A stretch of 64,000 nt of DNA from Serripes groenlandicus (Eukaryota > Mollusca > Bivalvia > Cardiida > Cardiidae): positions 322,501-386,500 of the forward strand of contig JASEVX010000086.1 of assembly GCA_031761405.1 (NCBI GenBank), read 5' to 3'. Of the stretch, positions 55,561 through 64,000 are shown piece after piece (position 1 is the stretch's first letter; every line of letters begins with the position of its first letter). The position numbers were made by a program, and so were the translations under genes. A model generated the notes under the pieces. That model was not told the origin of the DNA. It ran no database searches and was given only the letters and a program-made list of their open reading frames with translations.

Positions 55561-56147
55561 CAGCACATCATAATTCTGGACCTTTTGCAGCTTAATCAAC
55601 AATACGTTCACACAGCACTGTGTTCATAGTAAGAGTTTAGATATTAATTACTTGGTATTTTGGACTTAGGAAATTTGGCATCTTCTTATTTAGGACTTGC
55701 GATTTTAACACCGCTGTTTTAGAATGTTTTTTATCATAACTATCGCTGTGTTTTTGAATCTAACAATTAATTTGCCATTCTGTCTTTGAACGTTATAATA
55801 CTCGCAATTTTGGCATACATTTACTCCTACAAAACACAATCATCGTTTACTGCTTCAGACTGAAAGGTCATTTGTAGAATATAATTCGAGCACAATGTCT
55901 TGCTATAAAGCAAACAGTTATAATTTTTTATATTTGGCTACTTTTAGTTTTATATGTTTAGGTAATTTGAATTATTAATAATCATTATTCTTTAGTTTAT
56001 ATTTTGTGTTTGTTATTTCTTGAGGTCTTGGCTTCCTCCATTTTAATTAAGCCAGTGGTGTCATCCTGATAATTCGTAAATTCGCCTTATCCTAACACAT
56101 TATCAAAGAACCCTGTAAACTGTGATCAGAAGAATCAGGTTCACAAC

Positions 56148-56445
56148 AATTGATCGATTTGGGTTTAACTCCGTTTTCAACCGTTTCTCATTCATATTAC
56201 GGCGGTCAGTTCACCTACTCAAGTGTTTCCTTGCTTTCTCACACCAGTAATCTACACGACATACTTTCCAAGCAACTGGCTGCTTTTCCACATAGACTGT
56301 AAGCCCATTTTTGAAAGACGAATGCCGCTTGTCACAATGACTTTTGTCAAACGTCGGAAAGATAGTTGGCTTATCTCGGATTCGAACTCACAGCCCCTGG
56401 ATTGACAGCTCGTGTCGCTACCGACTGAGCTACATAGATGAGTTA
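56148..56445 (-). mobile_element. SINE family A, full length
   Basis: Minus-strand head (agctcagtcggtagcgacac, gtgagttcgaatccgagata), body and tail all as in 7449-7745. Confidence 0.87.
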
Positions 56446-56485
56446 CTACATGAGTTAATATATATATTGGTTAACCCTTTCCAAC

Positions 56486-56585
56486 ATCAGCATCACGACT
56501 GACTGGCTGAGGTGCGAGGTTAGCATCACGACTGACTGGCTGTGGTGCGAGGTTAGCATTACCACTGACTGGCTGAGGTCAGGAT
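56486..56585. repeat. 33-37-bp tandem repeat, ~3 copies
   Basis: 'agcatcacgactgactggct' followed by '(g/t)aggtgcgaggtt' repeated with small changes. Confidence 0.85.
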
Positions 56586-56794
56586 ACATGGACTAGTAAG
56601 GGTAGCCTACCCAGGAAATGCCGTGATATAAATAAACAGTTGTTGAAAGCGATGAAAAACACAATACAAACAAACAAAGTAAATTTATTGCATGAATCAC
56701 TCTCCATATCTTCTCGCTGGGTACTCATGCAGTAGTCAAAGCGTCGGTCTTTCACTACAAAAGTCCCGTGATGGGCGGGTTCTGCATTTGGGAC

Positions 56795-56895
56795 TTTTCC
56801 TAAAAAAGCGCGAGTACTGAGTAAGTCTAAAAGAAGCAGACATTGAGCGTGATCGATTGATATAAGCTAAAAGCTTGTTTCTCAATCGATAAACA
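56795..56895. repeat. Dispersed repeat, family F
   Basis: 'gtaagtctaaaagaagcaga' and 'gagcgtgat ... ataagctaaaagcttgttt' match 13258-13345. Confidence 0.6.
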
Positions 56896-57435
56896 GTAAT
56901 AGCGCCGATTGCATTTGAAAACCCAAAAGATTCAACTTCTCACAGGATTCGAACCCGGCGAAAATGGCAACGTAAGTCAGACCTGCAGTCTATATAGTAT
57001 AAAACGGAAACGTGTTTCCCAAAAACCCAGTATAGTTTGAAATGTTTTGACGCACCCACTGAGAAGAAATAAGCCCGTGGGTGGGTAAAAGTACACCTTT
57101 GAATTTCTAAACAATGTGGGATCGGATAACTCATGTATATCTGGCCAGTCTTATGAAAACGTATATAAGTTGACATAATCTTCTTACAAGCTTAAGCAAG
57201 TTACACGTGAAGAGTGTAGACCGCAAAGGTCAACGTGTACCTTCTTTTCCTGAGAACGGATTCAAATGACAAATGATCTACTTATTATTACAAATGACAT
57301 CTCATATGCTTGAAGCTAATAGACAAGAATTTTCTCTTTCACTGCATTTCGACTGTAGTATGAATATTGTCTAAGCTTTTCAAATTTCGTTTCTCGCCAC
57401 TTCCAACAATATTCTAGTAATATCAAGGTGTTGAC
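56896..57435. other. Non-coding
   Basis: No recognisable gene or repeat. Confidence 0.4.
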
Positions 57436-57439
57436 TGTG

Positions 57440-57592
57440 TAGTAATACCGGTAGTTGTCATCTTGCCTCCCATGCATAAGCCGTAATGCTCTTCCCATAA
57501 CCATTAGAGCTAAGTAAGTACCGGTAGTTGTTATCTTGCCTCCCATGCATAAGCCGTAATGCTCTTCCCATAACCATTAGAGCTAAGAAAGG
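57440..57592. repeat. 73-bp tandem duplication
   Basis: 'taccggtagttgtcatcttg' ... 'ccattagagctaag' occurs twice, 73 bases apart, with one or two differences. Confidence 0.9.
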
Positions 57593-57838
57593 AATTGATT
57601 TTTTGATGTTTTACGCCTTTTTTAACACGTTTTCAGTTATATCACGGCGTTTCCTATGTAAGTTACCAGTACTACTGGTCCATTTATACTGATACCAGAC
57701 AGTCAGTCGTAATGCTAACCCCACAACCCTGAGTGCCAAGGAGGGCAGCAATTACCATTTTTAAAGTCGTTGGTATGACCGGACCGGGGATCGAACCCGC
57801 ACCCGAACCGGACGCTCTACCACTACACCACCTGGTCT
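57592..57838 (-). mobile_element. SINE family B, full length
   Basis: 'acgccttttttaacacgttt', 'agttatatcacggcgtttcc', then 'gaccggaccggggatcgaac' and 'ggacgctctaccactacacc', the inverse of a tRNA-like head. Partial head copies continue to about 57990. Confidence 0.8.
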
Positions 57839-58076
57839 AAGTAAGGAAGCCGTCATTACTGTTTTAAAGTATTCGGTACCCGACCGGGGATCTGAACCCA
57901 GTCTGTTGTACCCAAGGTGGTAGCCTTTATCACTTCACCACATGGTTGGTCGATACTACAAGGTGGTAGCCTTTATCACTTCACCACAACGTTGGTACGC
58001 ACAACATAGGGTTTAATATAGTCATACGAGAGATACTGTTGGAAAAAGACCAGTTCAGTCCTTCGTATCTAGTCCT

Positions 58077-58345
58077 GTTATTTATTGTGATAGAGGCATA
58101 ATTTATAATGATTTACTCGTAGTGTATTTGTTATTTATCGTGATAGAGGCATACTTTATAATGATTTACTCTGTAGTGTCTCTGTTATTTATTGTGATAG
58201 AGGCATAATTTATAATGATTTAAACTGTAGTGTCTTTGTTATTTATTGTGATAGAGGCATAATTTATAATGATTTACTCTGTAGTGTCTTTGTTATTTAT
58301 TGTGATAGAGGCATAATTTATAATGATTTACTCTGGAGTGTCTTT
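58077..58345. repeat. ~54-bp minisatellite, 5 copies
   Basis: 'gttatttattgtgatagagg' plus 'cataatttataatgattta' recurs every 53-54 bases. Confidence 0.95.
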
Positions 58346-58559
58346 GCCAACAATACAAAGTTACATAAACGTTCTTTGTCAATGTTTTCTTTCGTTTCGT
58401 TTTCTGTTTTCTTTACTAGTACATAATAACACAACGAGCTGTCTCTACTTTTATCCCGGTTATCAAAACAGGTTAACGGGAGTACGTCAGTAATGGACTT
58501 GTTTTCATGGTTATAATGGTCTTAAACAACGCTTTAAATAGTTTTACCACGACGTTCCC

Positions 58560-58755
58560 GTGGTAAATGACCAGTTAACTACTGGTAAGGATATTCTGAC
58601 ACGAGCACACAAGTCATTACTGCAACTCTGAGCGCCGAGGAGGGTAGCCACTGCTACCGGTTCTAAGGCATTTGGTATTGCCCGACAGGAGATGGAACCC
58701 TTGTCTTCCGCCTCGAGGTATACGACGTTCTAGGCACTACACCATCGAGGCGGTG
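58560..58755 (-). mobile_element. SINE family B fragment
   Basis: 'ccagttaactactggtaagg', 'gcgccgaggagggtagccac', 'ttggtattgcccgacaggag' and the head 'cactacaccatcgaggcgg'. Confidence 0.7.
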
Positions 58756-58916
58756 TGGAGTTTAAACTTGCTATGCATGGATAAGGCTTTTAATAAAGAC
58801 ATATGCATAACCATTTTAAGACGGATAGCAGGGAGGTTATTTGGGGTTATCCCATGGTCCAGAAGGCTAGTCTTTGCATGTGACTTGACTCGAAGAAATG
58901 ATTGAGTGTCGTTGTT

Positions 58917-59140
58917 CAACCCTTTCCAACATATACACGCTTTATTACGCCTCTGCAGCAGACAACGTTTAAAAACATTGTGACAGAATGAGAAATTGCT
59001 CAAAACGAGCAATTTATCCTTTTGCCACAACGTTTTGAACTTTAATAAAACTTCATTTCAAGAGATTTTCCATATATTGACCTGTATGTTTTCAAGAAGT
59101 CGTCTGTTGCAGATTATGTTGTATGTGGGAAATGGTTACC
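58917..59140. mobile_element. Palindromic element, family D, complete
   Basis: 'aaccctttccaacatataca' with 'cctctgcagcagacaacgtt' on the left and 'agtcgtctgttgcagatta' with 'tatgtgggaaatggtta' on the right. Confidence 0.75.
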
Positions 59141-59429
59141 ATTCATCTCGTAATGGTCAATGGTTGGGCGTTTAAACGTTCCGCTTTATAAGAAGAAGCA
59201 ATGAACTGGTTCGCTTGTGATCGCTATTGTACACACGAGAAAACACGTTGAACAGTTGACACTGTGTTAACAAAATCGCTTGGAATATAATAAAACGTGA
59301 GTTTATTTAAATGTTCGCAGTATGTTAAATCATAGTTAAATCATGTTTTGACGCAATTTGACGCCGCTTTTAAAACAAGGTTTGGTTGGTTGATATGGTG
59401 TTATATATGTGTGACACAGGTGTTACTAG

Positions 59430-59655
59430 TTCTCATTATCTACTACTTATAAGGCTACTTTCGTTTATTTTGGACTTAATTATGCAATTATTTCACAATT
59501 TCACAACATGTACTACAAGTACTACACTTACTTCTACTTATAATACTACTCTCGGTTATTTTGGACTTAATTATGCAATTATTTCACAACATATACTACA
59601 AGAACTACAATTGCTACTACTTATAATAATACTTTCGGTTATTTTGAATAAACAT
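59430..59655. repeat. ~85-91-bp tandem repeat, ~2.5 copies
   Basis: 'ttattttggacttaattatg' at 59465 and 59556, with a shortened third copy near 59639; flanks 'tactactt(ac/ct)ataa' also repeat. Confidence 0.85.
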
Positions 59656-59759
59656 TTCTTTATTGTGACACAATGTTGTGATTACTTCATTGTTTACCAT
59701 TAATACAACTTATAATTCCCGGGGCTCAAACAGCCAATGCATCTGCTAAGTTACCAAGT

Positions 59760-60345
59760 CGAAGCCAGAAAACTTACGGATTGGTGATTAACGCATTTTC
59801 TCACAGTATATGGTTTATAGTATGATGTTTCCTATGTTAATTGCTAGTACTACCAAATGTTATATACCAAGACCCTGATCAGCCACAATCCATACAGAAC
59901 TTAGCGACAAAGGGGAAAGCCATTACATGTACTATCAGTCTTAAAGTATTTGGTATCACACGACCGGAGATTGATCCCATGTACTATAAGTCTTAAAGTA
60001 TTTGGTATCACACGACCGGAGATTGATCCCATGTACTATCAGTCTTAAAGTATTTGGTATCACACGACCGGAGATGAATCCCATGTACTATCAGTCTTAA
60101 AGTATTTGGTATCACACGACCGGAGATTGATCCCATGTACTATCAGTCTTAAAGTATTTGGTATCACACGACCGGAGATTGATCCCATGTACTATCAGTC
60201 TTAAAGTATTTGGTATCACACGACCGGAGATCAATCCCATGTACTATCAGTCTTAAAGTATTTGGTATCACACGACCGGAGATTGATCCCATGCACTATC
60301 AGTCTTAAAGTGTATGGTATTACACGACCGGAGATTGATCCCCTC
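59760..60345 (-). repeat. SINE B copy expanded into a 52-bp minisatellite (~8 copies)
   Basis: A family B body (59760-59930) leads into ~8 copies of a 52-bp unit (cttaaagtatttggtatcac, acgaccggagattgatccc, atgtactatcag). The unit is the head-proximal part of the SINE, containing its inverted B-box region, so the minisatellite grew out of the SINE. Confidence 0.88.
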
Positions 60346-60565
60346 AACATAATGAAGACTAAACATATACATTAATAATGAATTTAATAAAATAATAATG
60401 TTAAGCAATTTCTTCGTTAGCCACGTTCTTATGGGTCTAGATAGACTGATAATGGTTTTCTTATTTCAGACAACGATACAGTGGAGTCAATCAAATCACA
60501 AAATATACTTGAGAAGTGAAAACTAACAGACATGTCTGCTTGGAAAGGTATGATAAGAGCTTTTC

Positions 60566-60806
60566 CCAGAGATAACCAACAGTATGGACTATGCGTAAAG
60601 TATCGACCCGGATCAGCCTTAGAATGCCGCGCAGGATTACCAGGACAGACATTTCGCTTCATGTGGATTTTCTGTTTCAGGAATCATTACCTTATATCTC
60701 TCTTCCCCTGTGACGGAATGTGTCGGCTCAAATTAGCCTGCGCGGACTGATCTGGCTCGATACATTACGCAGAGATCATAGTGTTGGTTTTCTCGTGTAA
60801 CGGCTC
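60566..60806. mobile_element. MITE family C
   Basis: 'gataaccaacagtatggact' and 'agtatcgacccggatcagcc' on the left, 'tgttggttttctcgtgtaac' and 'ggctcat' on the right. Confidence 0.78.
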
Positions 60807-60844
60807 ATATTGTTATTATCCCTATTATTACAATAAATATTGTC

Positions 60845-61095
60845 TGTGTCGTGTTTTACACCGCTTTCAACAATTTATCCGTTATATCAGGGCGTTTCCG
60901 GAATAAGTTACCAGTACTACTGGTCCTTTCATCTTGACACCAGCGAGTCAGTTGTGATGTTAACCATACGATTCTGAGCGCAAAGGAATGAAAACATTTA
61001 CTATAATTTCAAAGTCTTTGGTATGACCGAATTGGGATATAAACCCGCGACGGTTCACACCCCAGGAGGACGTTCTATCACTATACCAGCGATAA
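60845..61095 (-). mobile_element. SINE family B
   Basis: 'gttttacaccgctttcaaca', 'ccgttatatcagggcg', 'ggtatgaccgaattgggata', 'ggacgttctatcactatacc'. Confidence 0.75.
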
Positions 61096-61164
61096 ATATC
61101 GGTGTTATTTTATCATCGTTATTCTTCTTCTACTTATTTTCTTTTTTATTATAATTATGCTTTT

Positions 61165-61330
<166 letters not shown>

Positions 61331-61592
61331 CTTATACTGGCATGTCACCCACCTCTGAAGGTTCGTAGATGCTATGTGTTATTTCACTTATTTGTTACCC
61401 AATCTCTGTAGACAGCCCTTTTCAGAAAAGGAAGTGAACCATCTAAATTCAAGTGTTTGCTGTTGACATTTGGTTAACGTCGCGCCCCGAGGCAGATGCT
61501 CTATCACTAGCCATCCAAGGTTATACATTAACTACGAGTGCCTATTGAAGACGCCCCTGATAACAGCTCTAGTAATGGGTTACATGTTTCAG

Positions 61593-61742
61593 GAGATAAG
61601 CAGTATACAAGTCAATTGGACGAAGCCAGTAAGGCAAGAGCTAAGAAAGAACTGAATGAGCGGAATGATAAAGATAGAGACAATGCAGTACGGGCGTTAC
61701 AAAATTGGGCATCGGAGCAAAACTGGCTTAGGACGCCGATGG
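61593..61742 (+). CDS. CRAL-TRIO gene exon (CRAL-TRIO_N start)
   Basis: Acceptor atgtttcag|GA, donor ATGG|GTAAGA. The open frame also extends upstream to 61538 (IEDAPDNSSSNGLHV), so the exon may start earlier. Confidence 0.78.
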
Positions 61743-63571
61743 GTAAGACACGTTGTAACAATACTGATACGTCATATGATAACGGGATATAAACTCGAGC
61801 TGTACTGGATCCTGGTATCCGGCGTACATGTACCATATGTAACAATATTGATACGTCATATGATAACGGGATATAAATTCGAGGTGTATTGTAGCCTGGT
61901 ATCCGGCGTACAGGTACCATATGTAACAATACTGATACGTCATATGATAACGGGATATAAACTCGAGGTGTACGGTAGCCTTGTATCCGGCGTACAGGTA
62001 CCATATGTAACAATACTGATACATCATATGATAACAGGATATAAACTCGAGGTGTACTGTAGCCTTGTATCCGGCGTACAAGTACCATACGTAACAATAC
62101 TGTTACGTCATATGATAACGGGATATACACTCGAGGTAGCCTGGTATCCGGCGTACAGGTACCATATGTAACAATACTGATACGTCATATGATAACGGGA
62201 TATAAACTCGAGGCGTACTGTAGCCTTGTATCCGCCGTACAGGTACCATATGTAGCAATACTGATACGTCATATGATTTGTAACGGGATATAAACACGAG
62301 GTGTACTGTAGCCTGGTTCCCGGCGTACCATATGTAACAATACTGATACGTCATATGATAACGGGATATAAAATCGAGGTGTACTGGAGCCTGGTTCCCG
62401 TCGTACATGTACCATATGTAACAATACTGATACGTCATATGATAGTGGGATATAAACACGAGGTTTACTGGAGCCTGGTATCCGTCGTACAGGTACCATA
62501 TGTAACAATAATGTACGTCATATGATAACGGGATATAAACTCGAGGTGTACTGTAGCCTTGTTCCCGACGTACATGTACCATATTTAACAATACTGATAC
62601 GTCATATAAAAACGGGATATAAACACGAGGTGTACTGGAGCCTGGTATCCGGCGTACGGGTACCATATGTAACAATACTGATACGTCATATGCTTTATAA
62701 CGGGATATAAACTCGAGGTGTACTGTAGCCTGGTATCCGGTCTAAATTAGTACGTCTGGCATGAACTAACAGTGGCGAGTCGACTACTAGATTCGTCACC
62801 TCACTTTATACAGCGCTAATACATAAATACTGGAGCAAACTTCTGTCGGAGTTTAAAAGGTTACACCGGTTGGCCTACACATCTCATCTAAAGGTAGGCG
62901 GACGGCGATAGTAGTAACATACATGACCAATGTCGTCTAAAGAGGGCTTTAACAAGACGGTGTGTATGTACATGCTCATCTGCTTCTTCCCTGTTCAGGG
63001 GTGTAACAAAACCTTTTGTTCGCCGAAGCTATTCACATACACAAAGTCGACTCTTCCATGTTGAAAATTGGATTACTCCATTTTATCGTCCAACAGGAAA
63101 TTTGGTAAAAGTGTATGTCAAAGTGGCAAATAATGCATATTTCAGAAGAGACAGCTGCTCGTTATGAGCTGGCTCATCTGAATCTGCATTGGCTACACAA
63201 GCCTTTAATTGCTGTTAATTAAAAAGTTAATTACAACCCTTTCCAACATACAACAATTCTGCAGCATACTTCACTGAGAACATAAGGGCAAAGACAATGG
63301 ATGATTTCATAATGCATATATTCGCCCTTTACTAAAATAGTTTTAAAAAAACGTATGTTGAAGAATAGTAAAGGAGAAAAGGTTTATAACAAAATGTCTT
63401 TTTATTGACAGATTACGAGTTTCTGTTACGATTTCTACGAGTTAGAAAGTTTAGTCAGCTGGAGGCCCGGAAATCGATTGAAAAGTACTGGACTCTGAAA
63501 ACAAAGGCCCCTAAAATGTATATGGACATGGATCCAACTGACCCTGTCATGCAGGAATTACTGCGTAAAGG
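61593..63571 (+). CDS. CRAL-TRIO protein gene, N-terminal exons (alpha-tocopherol-transfer-protein-like), 3' incomplete
   Basis: Exons 61593-61742 and 63412-63571 join at phase 1 (ATG G|AT TAC). The product reads YTSQLDEASKARAKKELNER, DRDNAVRALQNWASEQNWLR, TPM-D-YEFLLRFLRVRKFSQL, EARKSIEKYWTLKTKAPKMY, MDMDPTDPVMQELLRKG. This is the CRAL-TRIO N-terminal helical domain (the 'W...WLR... DEFLLRFLRARKFD...A..L...Y..LR' signature of TTPA, clavesin and RLBP1-type proteins), which precedes the lipid-binding CRAL-TRIO pocket. The pocket exons lie beyond the window. Family members carry hydrophobic ligands such as tocopherol, retinal or phosphoinositides; which one cannot be told. The start exon is uncertain. 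Confidence 0.85.
61755..62745. repeat. 84-bp minisatellite, ~12 copies, in the CRAL-TRIO intron
   Basis: 'gtaacaatactgatacgtca', 'tatgataacgggatataaac', 'tcgaggtgtactgtagcct', '(g/t)gtatccggcgtacaggtac' repeats at 84-base steps (61755, 61839, 61923, 62007 and so on), with a few shorter units. 84 is a multiple of 3, so several frames stay open on both strands; these are not genes. The array starts 13 bases inside the intron. Confidence 0.97.
62750..63410. other. Intron remainder
   Basis: Contains dispersed family E (about 63050-63215) and a family D left end (about 63236-63300). Confidence 0.5.
63412..63571 (+). CDS. CRAL-TRIO gene exon (rest of CRAL-TRIO_N)
   Basis: Acceptor ttattgacag|AT, donor AAAGG|GTAAAT (phase 2). 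Encodes DYEFLLRFLRVRKFSQLEAR through LRKG. Confidence 0.87.
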
Positions 63572-64000
63572 GTAAATATAACTTCGTTTTTGCATTTCCG
63601 TAGAACGTTCCTCATCCGTTCGGTGATTTGCGTACAATATCGATATTTATAAACAACAACAACTAGGCGATTTCCGACCGAAGTCGTAAGTGATCGGTTT
63701 TATTCGTGGACTTGTCGGTCATTTCCGGTGAATACTACCGATCCTCGATGCCAAGCTCACATGCAGTAAAGTTAACCAATCAATTGAGTATTAAATGGAG
63801 AGAGTTGTTTTCGTCTGAGAACAGGCTCTCCAAGACTATAAGCGTTTCATCTGTGCTCAGAATTTGTGCTCAAGTTTCTGATTGGACAGAAGCAAATTCG
63901 TTCTCCAAATTGACCAATCAGAAGCCTTAGTTGGAGCATGGAGTTCATTTTCTGAGCACTGAGAACGTTTTCGGAGTTTTATAGTTTCAGACCCAGATCT
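63572..64000. other. Intron start, window end
   Basis: Contains inverted copies of 'gaccaatcag'/'ctgattgg' and of 'tctgagcac'/'gtgctcaga' (63770-63960), a probable small palindromic element. No exon seen. Confidence 0.45.

Noticed and set aside
61612..62710. Large open frames on both strands (YIPLSYDVSVLLHMV and others)
   Set aside because: Artefacts of the 84-bp minisatellite, whose length is a multiple of three.

Overview
The window looks like nuclear DNA of a bivalve mollusc, probably a heterodont. This is inferred from AT-rich sequence with short exons and GT-AG introns, dense tRNA-derived SINEs ending in the 'GTTAAACCCCAATCAATC' type of tail, many small palindromic elements, and an UNC5/PIDD-like ZU5-UPA gene pair. 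No prokaryotic operon structure is present. Gene models below were assembled by eye from splice signals, reading-frame phase and similarity between paralogous exons. No database search was run.

Layout. (1) 1-4.9 kb: repeats only. (2) 4.9-13.2 kb, + strand: a six-exon gene whose product runs ZU5 (C-terminal part) - UPA - death-like helical domain - about 42 copies of a 9-residue Gly/Gln repeat - unique tail. The repeat array carries one in-frame stop and one 1-base frameshift. (3) 13.2-24.6 kb: SINEs, several families of small palindromic elements, a ~100-copy 26-bp minisatellite (18.1-20.8 kb) and a fold-back element with a perfect 7-bp target duplication. (4) 24.66-27.05 kb: an internally deleted hAT transposon with a perfect 8-bp target duplication, next to two TTACG-rich elements (27.06-28.6 kb). 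(5) 29.8-38.0 kb, + strand: a paralogous gene with a transmembrane segment, ZU5 and UPA. Its last exon lies in a ~580-bp tandem duplication. (6) 39.37-45.85 kb: a complete two-gene PIF/Harbinger transposon with TAA target duplication, long terminal inverted repeats, an intact DDE transposase and a convergent, spliced MADF-domain accessory gene. It interrupts one copy of a locally duplicated segment. (7) 46.7-54.4 kb: two LINE relics and a decayed second Harbinger transposase. (8) 55-61.3 kb: an LTR/promoter-like stretch, SINEs and minisatellites. (9) 61.6-63.6 kb, + strand: two exons of a CRAL-TRIO (alpha-tocopherol-transfer-protein-like) gene that continues past the window, with an 84-bp minisatellite starting just inside its intron.

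The host genes all lie on the + strand. The two ZU5-UPA genes align exon by exon with matching phases, so they are tandem paralogues. One ends in a death-like domain plus a repeat tail. The other is membrane-anchored and has no visible death domain. From the family (UNC5, PIDD, ankyrin), signalling or scaffold roles are expected, but ligand and output cannot be read from sequence.
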